From: JAKACA01 sp050744865
GTDB taxonomy: Bacteria > Actinomycetota > Acidimicrobiia > Acidimicrobiales > Bog-793
NCBI GenBank assembly: GCA_050744865.1
Contig: JBOGHW010000003.1
Span: forward strand, 118,188-182,187
Direction of reading: 5' to 3'
DNA length: 64,000 bases
The position numbers and the translations under genes were made by a program. Under the pieces are notes generated by a model. That model had not been told where the DNA came from. It saw only the letters and a program-made list of their open reading frames with translations, and did not search any database. Below are positions 8,611-16,689 of this stretch, piece after piece (position 1 is the stretch's first letter; every line of letters starts with the position of its first letter).

Positions 8611-10170
8611 TCAGTTGACCTGCCGCGACTTTCCTTGCCAGTAGGGCTCGCGCAGCCTGAACTTCTGCAACTTGCCGGTGGCCGTGCGCGGGAGCTCTTG
8701 GCGGAACTCGACAGACGTAGGGCACTTGAAGTGCGCGAGCTTCGACCTGCAGAAGGCGACGATCTCCTCCTCGCTTGTCGTCGTCTCCGGGCGCAGAACA
8801 ACGAGTGCCTTCACGGTCTCTCCCCAGCGGTCGTCCGGCACACCGATCACTGCGGCCTCTACGACTGCGGGATGGCCGTAGAGCGCGTCTTCCACCTCGA
8901 TCGACGACACGTTCTCGCCGCCGGTGATGATCACGTCCTTCTTGCGGTCGGATATGACTACGTAAGGCCCGTCGAGCAGGCCGCCGTCTCCCGTGTGGAA
9001 CCAGCCGTCGACGAGAACGTTGTCGGAGTCGGCCTTCTGGTTCCAATAGCCCGCAAACACGTGGTTGGAGCGGGCCAGCACTTCCCCGTCCTCGTCGACA
9101 GCCATCTTCACCCCGACAGCCGGGGTACCGGCCCGTGCCAGGCGCTTGGATCGCTCGGCGGGCCCGAGACCGTCCCACTCTGCCGGCGCCCGGTTGATCG
9201 TGAGCAGCGGAGCCGTCTCGGTTAGCCCGTAAATCTGAATGAACTCCCATCCCAGCTCCGTCTCGACCCGCTCGATGACGCTGCTGGGCGGCGGTGCTCC
9301 GGCCACGACGATGCGGACTCTGTCAGAGTCCTGCCCGTTGCCGGGGATACTGACGCCGGCCTGGCGACGAACTTCGGCCGCCGACAGCACAGCGGCGACG
9401 ACTGCGGGGGCACCACACATCAGCGTCACACCCTCGTCAGCGACCCGTCGCAGGATCTCCTCGCCGTCGACCTTTCTCAGCACCACGTGGCGCCCGCCCA
9501 TACCAGTGACGGCGTAGGGCATACCCCACCCGTTGCAGTGGAACATGGGCAGGGAATGCAACAGGACGTCTCGATCGGTCACGGTCGTGTGCCACCCGAA
9601 CGACATGGCGTTCAGAGTGCAGTTGCGGTGGGTGAGCTCGACGCCTTTCGGGCGCGCCGTCGTGCCGCTCGTGTAGTTGATCGAGCAGGTGGCGTTCTCG
9701 TCGGGGTCCCAGCCTCTCGGTTGGCGTCCAGCGGCCATGGGTGCGAAGAGATCGGCATCTGCGACACCGTCGAGCACGATGCGGTGACGAGTCTTGACGC
9801 CGGCCAACGCCTCGTCGTACTCCGGGTCGACAAGGAGCACGTCGGCGCCGGAGTGCTCGATTATGAAAGCGACTTCGGCCGCGTTCAGGCGGAAGTTGAC
9901 CGGCACGAGAACCCTGCCGAAGCCGCTAACACCGAAGAAAGCGACGAGGAAGCGGGCGGCGTTCGGGCTCACTATCGCCACGCGGCCACCGTCTGGCACA
10001 TCAAGGTCGTCGAGGGCAACGGCCATGCCGCTCGCCCGCGCTGCCAATTCGCCGTAGGTGATACGGCCAAGACCACTAGGGACGCCCGGCTCGTCTACAA
10101 CAGCTGTCCTGTGGGCGAAGCTGAAGGCGGCTCGGTCGATGAAGTCGGAGATCGTCAAGGGGACCTGCAC
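8611..10170 (-). CDS. AMP-dependent acyl-CoA synthetase (fatty-acyl-CoA ligase)
   Basis: The 519-residue product is a full-length ANL-superfamily adenylating enzyme. Motifs in order are the P-loop INYTSGTTARPKGVELTH (about 165-185), YGLTETAPLL, the GWFHTGDGG core motif, the A8-type hinge DRKKDVIITGGENVSS, and the C-terminal catalytic Lys in ELPRTATGKLQKFRLRE. It activates a carboxylate to acyl-AMP and then acyl-CoA. The motif order and length fit medium/long-chain fatty acyl-CoA ligases (FadD-like); the chain length is not predictable. ATG 10170 gives a typical N-terminus, MQVPLTISDFIDRAAFSF. It stands alone, facing away from the mobilisation genes. Confidence 0.88.
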   Translation of the reverse strand: MQVPLTISDFIDRAAFSFAHRTAVVDEPGVPSGLGRITYGELAARASGMAVALDDLDVPDGGRVAIVSPNAARFLVAFFGVSGFGRVLVPVNFRLNAAEVAFIIEHSGADVLLVDPEYDEALAGVKTRHRIVLDGVADADLFAPMAAGRQPRGWDPDENATCSINYTSGTTARPKGVELTHRNCTLNAMSFGWHTTVTDRDVLLHSLPMFHCNGWGMPYAVTGMGGRHVVLRKVDGEEILRRVADEGVTLMCGAPAVVAAVLSAAEVRRQAGVSIPGNGQDSDRVRIVVAGAPPPSSVIERVETELGWEFIQIYGLTETAPLLTINRAPAEWDGLGPAERSKRLARAGTPAVGVKMAVDEDGEVLARSNHVFAGYWNQKADSDNVLVDGWFHTGDGGLLDGPYVVISDRKKDVIITGGENVSSIEVEDALYGHPAVVEAAVIGVPDDRWGETVKALVVLRPETTTSEEEIVAFCRSKLAHFKCPTSVEFRQELPRTATGKLQKFRLREPYWQGKSRQVN

Positions 10171-10413
10171 TGTTTCTCCTTCTCGTGTCGGGAACTCTCG
10201 AGTTAGGCGGGATCAAGTTGGCCGGAGTGCCGATGACGCTCTGGGCTGACCGACGACTCGCCGTCACCGGAGCGGCTTGTCCACACCCAGCAAACGGTCT
10301 CTTCCACGGTCACTTCATCGGCCTCTCGAGCGAGCCTAGGTGACGGCGATGGTGAAGACCTGTGGAAGAGAAACGGTAGGTAAAACGGTAGACACATCAG
10401 TCACACTGCAGCC
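10171..10413. other. 243-bp divergent intergenic region with a short direct repeat
   Basis: This gap separates the acyl-CoA synthetase and the coupling-protein gene, which diverge. It must hold both promoters. The only structure seen is the direct repeat AAACGGTAG at 10371-10379 and 10383-10391 (12-bp period), just above the coupling-protein start. No convincing -35/-10 pair and no terminator hairpin was identified. Confidence 0.5.
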
Positions 10414-11970
10414 ATGACACAAGTCGACAGAGCAGCGGCACGCTCCGACAACTCCTACCTCGCCGAGCTCCTCGATATGAGCTTTAGGAGCGGCTGCGGA
10501 CTGTACCTCGGCGCGGTGCGCGGTGGGGCAGTCTTTGCCCAGCCTGCGAGCGGGCTGATGGTGCTCGGTCCGCCGCGCTGCGGAAAGACTTCGGCCGTAG
10601 TGGTCCCAAACGTGCTGTCGTGCGCGGGGCCGGTCGTGTCCACGTCCACCAAGGACGACGTCATGCGCACCACAGCCAAGGCGCGCTCGAGCCTCGGACC
10701 TTGCTACCTCTTCGACCCGAGCGGTCAGGTTCCCGTCCCTGACGGTGTCCAACGCATTGGCTGGTCGCCCCTTCTTGCCAGCGGCACTTGGGACGGCGCC
10801 AACCGGATTGCGCTCGCAATGGTCGAGGCTGCCCGACCCGGTGCCGACCGCGGCGAAAGCGTCCACTGGAGCACGAACGCCAAGCGGCTGCTCGCGGCGG
10901 CCTTCCACTCGGGTGCCCTCGCCGGGATGTCGTTCGGCAAGGTCGCTGACGCTGTCAACAGCCGGGATCTCGACCAGATCAGGACCCCCTTGGCCATCCA
11001 CAAGGTCGAGACGGCGCTGCGAACCCTCGAGGGCTACTCGACCAGCGACCGCAGGGAGATGAGTGGTATCTGGTCAACGGCCAGCTCGGTCCTGGCCGGA
11101 TACGAGACCGAGGCCGCCAGAGCTACGACAAAGGGCCGCATGATCGACCCGGAGGCGTTCGCGAGCGGCAGGTCGACGCTCTATATCTGTGCCGCGAGCG
11201 ACCAGCAACGCCTGACGGGTGCCGTGGTGGCCGGCCTCGTGAACGACTTGAAGACGGCTGCCTACACCCGAGCGAGCCTCGGGGCGAGGCAAGCTCGTGA
11301 GGCTGAGGAGCGGGCGGATGGGAGAGCAGACGGGCTGGCGGGGGGCCGGGCGGGGGGAAACCTACAGGGCCGGACGGATGGGAGCCCGATGCTGCTGGCG
11401 CTCGATGAAGTCGCGAATATCGCTCCGCTCCATGACCTGCCGTCGATCTTGTCCGAGGGGTCCAGCCAGGGGGTCGTGACGCTTGCATGCTTCCAGGACC
11501 TCTCGCAGGCGAAGTCGCGATGGCCGGCCGACTGGGAGGGTTACCTGACCACTTGTCAGACGAAGCTGGTCTTCCCGGGCATCGCCGACGTCGGCACGCT
11601 GGACAGGTTGTCCCGCCTTGCCGGCCAGGTCGAGGTTCCCCACCGGTCCACCACGCGCAGCCCGGTCCTGGCGACGTTACTCGGACGCGGTCAGTCCCGT
11701 TCGATCACCGTGACCACGCGCACCCAACCAACGTTGCCAGTCGACGCGATAGCTGCCGGTCGCCCGGGTCAGGCACTCCATATCGACGGCGTAAAGCCTC
11801 AGTGGATGCCGGTCGTGCCCTGGTTCAACGACACCTTCCTGCGCTCGGTAGTCGAGTTCGGCTCGTGCCGGCGGTCCGAGATAGCCGGTCGCCAGAGCCC
11901 CGGTCGCCAGAGCGAACTCACAGGGCTGGGGGCACACGAGCGCGAGCGAGGTCTAGGGCGTTCGCGGTAG
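10414..11970 (+). CDS. Type IV coupling protein-like ATPase (VirD4/TraG family)
   Basis: The 518-residue protein resembles the cytosolic ATPase part of VirD4/TraG coupling proteins, which feed relaxase-DNA complexes to a type IV secretion channel. Walker A is GPPRCGKT (about 52-59), STSTKDDVM follows the first strand, and LLALDEVANIAPL (about 325) is Walker B; LACFQDLSQAKSRW is the sensor region. It lacks N-terminal transmembrane helices, unlike VirD4 itself. A Gly/Arg/Asp-rich low-complexity insert (about 297-322) precedes Walker B. It is convergent with the nuclease and relaxase genes, and no channel genes occur nearby, so it may serve a mobilisable element or be a relic with an intact frame. 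Confidence 0.8.
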   Translation: MTQVDRAAARSDNSYLAELLDMSFRSGCGLYLGAVRGGAVFAQPASGLMVLGPPRCGKTSAVVVPNVLSCAGPVVSTSTKDDVMRTTAKARSSLGPCYLFDPSGQVPVPDGVQRIGWSPLLASGTWDGANRIALAMVEAARPGADRGESVHWSTNAKRLLAAAFHSGALAGMSFGKVADAVNSRDLDQIRTPLAIHKVETALRTLEGYSTSDRREMSGIWSTASSVLAGYETEAARATTKGRMIDPEAFASGRSTLYICAASDQQRLTGAVVAGLVNDLKTAAYTRASLGARQAREAEERADGRADGLAGGRAGGNLQGRTDGSPMLLALDEVANIAPLHDLPSILSEGSSQGVVTLACFQDLSQAKSRWPADWEGYLTTCQTKLVFPGIADVGTLDRLSRLAGQVEVPHRSTTRSPVLATLLGRGQSRSITVTTRTQPTLPVDAIAAGRPGQALHIDGVKPQWMPVVPWFNDTFLRSVVEFGSCRRSEIAGRQSPGRQSELTGLGAHERERGLGRSR

Positions 11971-11973
11971 CCC

Positions 11974-12031
11974 GGTGGTCCGCTTCAGGCGCCGAGTTGT
12001 GCCCAGAAACGTACGTGAGCCGGCCCACCTT
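11974..12031 (+). repeat. Palindromic intergenic repeat, copy 1
   Basis: This is a 58-bp element starting 4 bp after the coupling-protein stop. It matches copy 2 at 53 of 58 aligned positions. The ends GGTGGTCCG and CGGCCCACC are inverted repeats with one mismatch. It may act as a terminator hairpin. Confidence 0.8.
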
Positions 12032-12075
12032 CCCCCGCCGCCTGCCCGGTCCCGCCCCGACGCCCGGCTCCGCCC

Positions 12076-12135
12076 AAGGTGGGCCGCTTCACGCGCCGAA
12101 TTGTGCCCAGAGACGTACGTCAGCCGGCCCACCTT
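12076..12135 (+). repeat. Palindromic intergenic repeat, copy 2
   Basis: This 60-bp element has perfect 11-bp terminal inverted repeats, AAGGTGGGCCG and CGGCCCACCTT, around a conserved core that includes the palindrome ACGTACGT. It lies directly downstream of the AbiEi/DUF559 gene, between it and the coupling-protein gene. It is in the same orientation as copies 1 and 3. Confidence 0.88.
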
Positions 12136-12153
12136 CCCAGAACATTGCGAAGC

Positions 12154-13098
12154 TCAGGTCCTCGTATCAAGGCACGCCAACAAGGCAGCTCTCAATCTCG
12201 GACCACCGCGGCGGACCTCTGCGACCGTAGTGGTAAGAACTCGGTAGCCCTCGGCAGCCACTGCGCTCTTGCGTTCGTGGTCGAGGGACAGCTTCGACGG
12301 CCCGTGGTGGTGGAGATACCCGTCAACCTCGAGCACCAGCTTGCACCGCGGCCAACAGAAGTCGACCCGGGCAACGAAGCCGTCCCGGCCGACCACGACG
12401 AACTGGCAGACCGGCTGCTCGAAACCCTGGGCTAGCAACCAACGAAGGACTTCGGCTTCGCCGTGACTCTCGACGCCCCCGAGCCCTTCCAACCAGGGCT
12501 CGATGGCGCGGGTGAGGTTGCCAGAGCCCCGGACACCGCTGCCAGCGGTACGGGTCCGGCAGTTCCGGAGCAGCGACAGCGTGGTTTGGCCGCGCACGAG
12601 AGCGTCATCCACTAGCGTCACAAGCTCGCTGAGGACGAGCTCGCCGGCGAGGTCGATGATCGTACGGGCGACCGTCGTTATGGGCAGGCGAACTCGCAGG
12701 GCTACGTCGGCACTGTCCAATCGCCGGGCGCGGTGAACAGCGACCGCCGTCGTGGACAGGCAATGAACCCGCCAGGGCACGACGACGTCGATGCGCTCGC
12801 CCGAGGACCGCGATACTGCGAGCCCCCAGACCCGTGCCGCCGTCAGACACCCGATCCAGGCTGCTGGACCACGCTGCAGGCACGCAGCCATCGCCACGGT
12901 CTCGAAACCGCCAGGCCACCCAGCCAGCAGGAACACGTCCCGTTCGAGAGCCTGCAAGGCTCCGCTCTTGACCTGCCGCGTGATCCAGCGGCAGTCCACT
13001 CCCGCCTCGTTCAGCTGACCTCGAGTCACGACCCCGTACTGGCGCCGGGCAGCGGGTTGCAGGGACTTCAAGACATTGCGCACTCTTTCGCCGCTCAT
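12154..13098 (-). CDS. AbiEi-type wHTH / DUF559 (Vsr-fold) nuclease-like protein
   Basis: The protein is 314 residues from ATG 13098 (320 from ATG 13116). The N-terminal 90 residues resemble the winged-helix domain of AbiEi-family proteins (YGVVTRGQLNEAG, then a helix and ERDVFLLAGWP). The C-terminal 110 residues resemble DUF559, a Vsr-like PD-(D/E)XK fold: ESHGEAEVLRWLL, VARVDFCWPRCKLVLEVDGY with the Asp and Glu-Val-Asp metal ligands, and HERKSAVAAEGYRVL. This architecture is common in actinobacteria, usually as solitary genes with no partner toxin, and its role is not established. The gene is bracketed by 60-bp palindromic repeats that fill both flanking gaps, as if the whole unit were a cassette. 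Confidence 0.7.
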   Translation of the reverse strand: MSGERVRNVLKSLQPAARRQYGVVTRGQLNEAGVDCRWITRQVKSGALQALERDVFLLAGWPGGFETVAMAACLQRGPAAWIGCLTAARVWGLAVSRSSGERIDVVVPWRVHCLSTTAVAVHRARRLDSADVALRVRLPITTVARTIIDLAGELVLSELVTLVDDALVRGQTTLSLLRNCRTRTAGSGVRGSGNLTRAIEPWLEGLGGVESHGEAEVLRWLLAQGFEQPVCQFVVVGRDGFVARVDFCWPRCKLVLEVDGYLHHHGPSKLSLDHERKSAVAAEGYRVLTTTVAEVRRGGPRLRAALLACLDTRT

Positions 13099-13122
13099 GG
13101 CCGCCGCCCCAGCCATCTACCC

Positions 13123-13181
13123 AAGGTGGGCCGCTTCACGCGCCGAATTCGGCGCAGAAACGTACGTCCGCCGGCCCACCT
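13123..13181 (+). repeat. Palindromic intergenic repeat, copy 3
   Basis: This copy differs from copy 2 at six of 60 positions, with the same terminal inverted repeats. Here the inner part is also symmetric: GCGCCGAATTCGGCGC at 13140-13155 is a perfect 16-bp palindrome. It lies just upstream of the AbiEi/DUF559 start and fills most of the gap to the relaxase stop, so it overlaps that gene's likely promoter. Confidence 0.88.
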
Positions 13182-13200
13182 AGCCCCACCCCCGGACGCC

Positions 13201-15669
13201 TCAGCGCTCAAGACCGGGCCCGCCACGCTCCCGGTCCACTCCCCGATATACATCTCGCTCGCCTCCCCGGCCGACCGTGACCACGAAGCCGAGCGCTTTG
13301 AGCTGGCGCTGAACGGAGCGCTGGTCCTCGACTCGCTCGTCGTAGGCACTCTTTGCGCCAGCACTCGGACGCTCGACTCCGAACGGGTTCCGAGAGTCCG
13401 TCACCCCATGTCGGCCACGCCACTCCTCCACAAGGACAGCCCCTCTTCGCCAAGCCTCGCGAGTCGCCGGGTCTCTGCCGGCCCTCTTCAGGGCCTTCAC
13501 GAGGTAGGCGGGCCTAGTCGCCTCGGCCAGGCGGCCGACTACCTCGTCTGGCAAGGGCTCGGAGTGGGACCACCTCGCCAGTTGTGGCACGACCACCACG
13601 TGCGTGCGGTCCACACCGTCCGCACGACCCACCACCTTGCGCAGCGACGATGTGCCACCGAGGATGACCACGGGTGTCCTGCTCGTCTCGTCAACAGGCA
13701 TGGACTCCAGCAACCGGTTTAGGCCCTTGGCGTGCACCAGGTGTGTCACACCACCTGGTTCGACTTTGCCCGGCACGTCCCGGCGCAGCGCCGCAGCGCC
13801 TGGTGGGAGGTCCCCCGACACGTCACGACGCAAGAATTCGAGTACCGCAGCATCTGCAGTGACGACGAGCGACCCGTCTTCCCCCAAGCGAGAGAGCTCG
13901 TGCAGACCCGCCGCCAACGTGGGCACTCCGACGGCTGTCGTTTCGCCGAAACGAACCACCGGCCACACTCCCTCTCCCTCCCCTGCAGCCTGGCGGAAGC
14001 CCAGTTCCGCCGGGCCGCTCGCCTTCACAGCCCGGAGCTCGGGCCGGACGGCCAGACCGCGGTCCGAGCCCACGAGCATCACGCTCGCACCTGTCGAGTG
14101 GCAGGTGCGAAAGATGTCTTCGAGGGCGAGCGGCCCATAACCCTGTGCCTCGGCGACCACGACAACCGAACCCGATTCGAGCCGGGACAAGTCAGGACCA
14201 CCCGTCCGCGATTGTCGCCCGGGGCGCTCGAAGGTCTCGATGCCGGTCGCTGCTTCGAAAGACGCAGCCGCCCAACGGGAAGGCGCCAGGCCGACCGCCC
14301 GCCTGCCTTCGACGGGCGCCGCCCACTGGCAGGCCAAGCACGAGAGGCCGTCGAGCGTGGCGACTCTCTCCCCTGGGCCGTAGCTGATCACGCTTAGCGA
14401 GTCCCCGAGCTCGGTGGCCAGGTCATTGACACGAGACGCAGCCTCCAAAAGCGTCGTCGCTGTGTAGACGTCCTCAGTGCGTCCAGTCGGAATGCGGCCG
14501 ACGCCCGGCACACCGGCAGCCCGCAGCCGTCCCTGTTCATGGCGGACGTGTACTACCGCCGCCGACAGCAACAAGTCGTCGACGTCGGCAACTGCCACGG
14601 CAACCTCGATTCCGGCGGTGGATGCCGAGCAGCGGGCAACGATCGCCTCCCGGCGCCCGAAGGTGCCTGTCGAGTTGGCGCTGAGGAGCGAGCGAAGCGC
14701 TTGATCTTTCCAGTCCGCTTGCTCGCGGGCCAGAACCGCGGCGCCGTCGACCCTCCCCATGACGCTGCGGATTCGCTCGTCTGACACGCCGCACGCCAGC
14801 CGTACCCGGTCCCACATAGCCTCGAGCTCTCGACGGGAGATCCGAAGGTCTTTCGGTCGCTTGGTCCTCAGCGCGATCAGGTTCATGGCCGGCCGGCTCG
14901 TCCATCCCTTCTCCTTGGCCTCGGTAGTGATCTCGATGGCCCGCCGCGAGAACCTCTCCTTGAGCTCGACGGGAAAGCCTTTGATGTCGGCCCACGATCC
15001 GGTGGTCACTTCCCACTCGACGCCAAGGCGGCGCGTGAGCTCAACCCGGAGATGGGCCTCGTAGAGCGCACCGGCCGCCCGGACCTCGGCGTAAAGCGAC
15101 CGGGCGTCGAGGGGCCGCGCCGGTCCGCCGTCGCGGGGGAACACCAGGTTGGCGACGAGCAGGTGAGTGTGAAGGTGCGGGTCAGGGGCACGGCTGGAAT
15201 GGTGCAGGAACCCGACCGCCAGCAGCCCAGATGCCTCGACTACCTGCCTGTCCCTCGAGCCCCCCAGGACACAGCAGGCAGCGACGCCCTCGAGGTAGCC
15301 GAGAGTCGCTGCTACGGCGCTGTCGTGAGCGGCGCTCACCTGCGCCGATGCTTCGGCGTCTCCCGCCAGCTTCGAGAGAACATGCAGGATGCTGACGGTC
15401 TTCGGAGTTGAGAACGTCAAGTCGAAGGCCGCGATCCGGCGGCGCTCAGGTCCCGCCTGCAAAAGCTCTCCGGTCGCCGGATGCACACCGGACAGCACGG
15501 CCCGCACCTCGTCTGGCGTTGCAGTGCCGATCAGGCCCAGGGCCGAGTTGCCAGCTCCCTTCCATACCCCGTCAGGTTCCACAAGGCCGTCAGGGTGGTC
15601 AGCGCCGGACGCAGTGACATCGAGGTAATACCCCACTCGGTCGCCAGACACCTTGCAGCAGGTGAGCAC
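13201..15669 (-). CDS. MobF/TrwC-family relaxase with degenerate helicase domain
   Basis: The 822-residue protein starts at GTG 15669, giving the family-typical MLTCCKVSGDRVGYYLDVT; the TTG at 15675 is less likely. Residues 1-300 are the relaxase: tandem Tyr14/Tyr15 for nicking, FDLTFSTPKTVS at about 82-93, and the HxHxH metal site at His165/167/169 (PDPHLHTHLLVAN). The C-terminal 500 residues occupy the place of the TrwC/TraI helicase, but the Walker A loop is absent (ISYGPGERVATL where GxxGxGKT would be) and Walker B reads VVVVAEAQGY. Nicking may be intact while unwinding looks lost. It follows the small membrane protein gene by 31 bp on the same strand. Confidence 0.85.
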   Translation of the reverse strand: MLTCCKVSGDRVGYYLDVTASGADHPDGLVEPDGVWKGAGNSALGLIGTATPDEVRAVLSGVHPATGELLQAGPERRRIAAFDLTFSTPKTVSILHVLSKLAGDAEASAQVSAAHDSAVAATLGYLEGVAACCVLGGSRDRQVVEASGLLAVGFLHHSSRAPDPHLHTHLLVANLVFPRDGGPARPLDARSLYAEVRAAGALYEAHLRVELTRRLGVEWEVTTGSWADIKGFPVELKERFSRRAIEITTEAKEKGWTSRPAMNLIALRTKRPKDLRISRRELEAMWDRVRLACGVSDERIRSVMGRVDGAAVLAREQADWKDQALRSLLSANSTGTFGRREAIVARCSASTAGIEVAVAVADVDDLLLSAAVVHVRHEQGRLRAAGVPGVGRIPTGRTEDVYTATTLLEAASRVNDLATELGDSLSVISYGPGERVATLDGLSCLACQWAAPVEGRRAVGLAPSRWAAASFEAATGIETFERPGRQSRTGGPDLSRLESGSVVVVAEAQGYGPLALEDIFRTCHSTGASVMLVGSDRGLAVRPELRAVKASGPAELGFRQAAGEGEGVWPVVRFGETTAVGVPTLAAGLHELSRLGEDGSLVVTADAAVLEFLRRDVSGDLPPGAAALRRDVPGKVEPGGVTHLVHAKGLNRLLESMPVDETSRTPVVILGGTSSLRKVVGRADGVDRTHVVVVPQLARWSHSEPLPDEVVGRLAEATRPAYLVKALKRAGRDPATREAWRRGAVLVEEWRGRHGVTDSRNPFGVERPSAGAKSAYDERVEDQRSVQRQLKALGFVVTVGRGGERDVYRGVDRERGGPGLER

Positions 15670-15700
15670 CGCCAAAGCTTACATAGTGTTTCCTAGTATT

Positions 15701-15937
15701 TCACCCACTTTTACGCCCTCTCCAGATGCTTAGCGAGAGAAAGCCGACCACGCAGGCAAGCGTGACGACGATGCCAAGTACCTTGACCCGGTGAAGGCTG
15801 AAAGCGACGGCGATCACGACCAGCGTCGCAACCAGCAACTCGGGTGTGTCACCGACCAGGAAGTCCCACCAGAATCTGCCAAAGGCCGTCAGAGCCCGAA
15901 CGATCGGGTTCGGCCGTTCAGTCTTGACCGCGCTCAT
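15701..15937 (-). CDS. Small two-TM membrane protein
   Basis: This 78-residue protein has a short basic N-terminus, then hydrophobic segments at about 33-48 (LLVATLVVIAVAFSL) and 52-70 (VLGIVVTLACVVGFLSLSIW), ending in WRGRKSG. Its ATG overlaps the COG4280 stop by 4 bp (ATGA), so it is translated from the same message and probably works with that membrane protein. No family is recognised. Confidence 0.7.
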   Translation of the reverse strand: MSAVKTERPNPIVRALTAFGRFWWDFLVGDTPELLVATLVVIAVAFSLHRVKVLGIVVTLACVVGFLSLSIWRGRKSG

Positions 15938-16689
15938 GTCAGCGCACCCGCCGGACCAGCACCCGCCGGACCAGCACCCGCCGGCAGGGCCCGGCGCATG
16001 AGACGAGTGCCGAGCGCCGCCGTGGCACAGAACAGCGCAACGAGAGCCAGCAGGAACAGGTCACTGCCGGGCCACTGCAGACCTGCACCCTCGCCGATCC
16101 AGAAGACGCCGAAGCTCGTGAGCATGATCGCCACGGCCATCTTCATGGCGTTCTCCGGCACCTCGGAGAGCTGGCGCGCCACCACGAGTCCGACGATGCC
16201 TACCACTACGACGGCCGCCGTCGCCGCCAGGGCCGCCAGCAGGAGGTGGCCGGAGCTCGAACCCAGCGTGAGAACGATCATGACTACCTCGAGACCCTCC
16301 AGGAATACGCCCTTGAACGCCACCACGAAGCCCGTCGCTCTCCGCTCGTCGGAGAACGACCTCACGGTGTCGGCGTAGATCGCGTCCTCGTCGTGGACTG
16401 CCTTGTGGCCACTGGCGCGCAGCACCGCCTTCCTGAACCAGTTGAGCCCGAGCACGAGCAGGAGGCCGCCGACCACGACCCGGAGGCCGTCAAGAGGGAC
16501 AAGGTGGATCAGAGGCGCCCCGACCGCAGCAACGAGCACTGCGAGCACTGCGACAGCTGTCGCCGCCCCCTGCAGTGTTGAGCGCCAGTTCGTCGAAATC
16601 CCGGCGGCGAGCACGATGGTCAGCGCCTCGACCATCTCGACGGCGCTTGCTCCGAACACGGCCAGGGCAAGGATCACGCTCGCAGTCAT
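15934..16689 (-). CDS. COG4280-like integral membrane protein
   Basis: The 251-residue protein has about seven hydrophobic helices and resembles COG4280, predicted membrane proteins distantly like FTR1-type transporters. Helix 1 carries acidic pairs (AVEMVEALTIVLAAG) and helix 4 carries FVVAFKGVFLEGLEVVMIVL, the repeated Glu-rich helices that could bind metal. Transport is therefore possible but unproven. ATG 16689 overlaps the stop of the WYL gene (ATGA); the open frame upstream of it is antisense-like filler. The C-terminus ends in Pro-Ala-Gly-Ala-Gly repeats. It sits in an apparent operon with the PafBC-like regulator upstream and a small membrane protein downstream. Confidence 0.7.
   Translation of the reverse strand: MTASVILALAVFGASAVEMVEALTIVLAAGISTNWRSTLQGAATAVAVLAVLVAAVGAPLIHLVPLDGLRVVVGGLLLVLGLNWFRKAVLRASGHKAVHDEDAIYADTVRSFSDERRATGFVVAFKGVFLEGLEVVMIVLTLGSSSGHLLLAALAATAAVVVVGIVGLVVARQLSEVPENAMKMAVAIMLTSFGVFWIGEGAGLQWPGSDLFLLALVALFCATAALGTRLMRRALPAGAGPAGAGPAGALT
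15945..15985 (+). repeat. 15-bp tandem repeat in the COG4280 3' end
   Basis: The unit CACCCGCCGGACCAG is repeated about 2.7 times and encodes the PAGAG repeats at the C-terminus of the membrane protein. It keeps the frame, so copy-number change alters only tail length. Confidence 0.8.

Noticed and set aside
11487..12247. Plus-strand frames running through repeat copies 1 and 2
   Set aside because: They start inside the coupling-protein gene in another phase and consist of Arg/Pro/Ser-rich filler; the repeats are intergenic.
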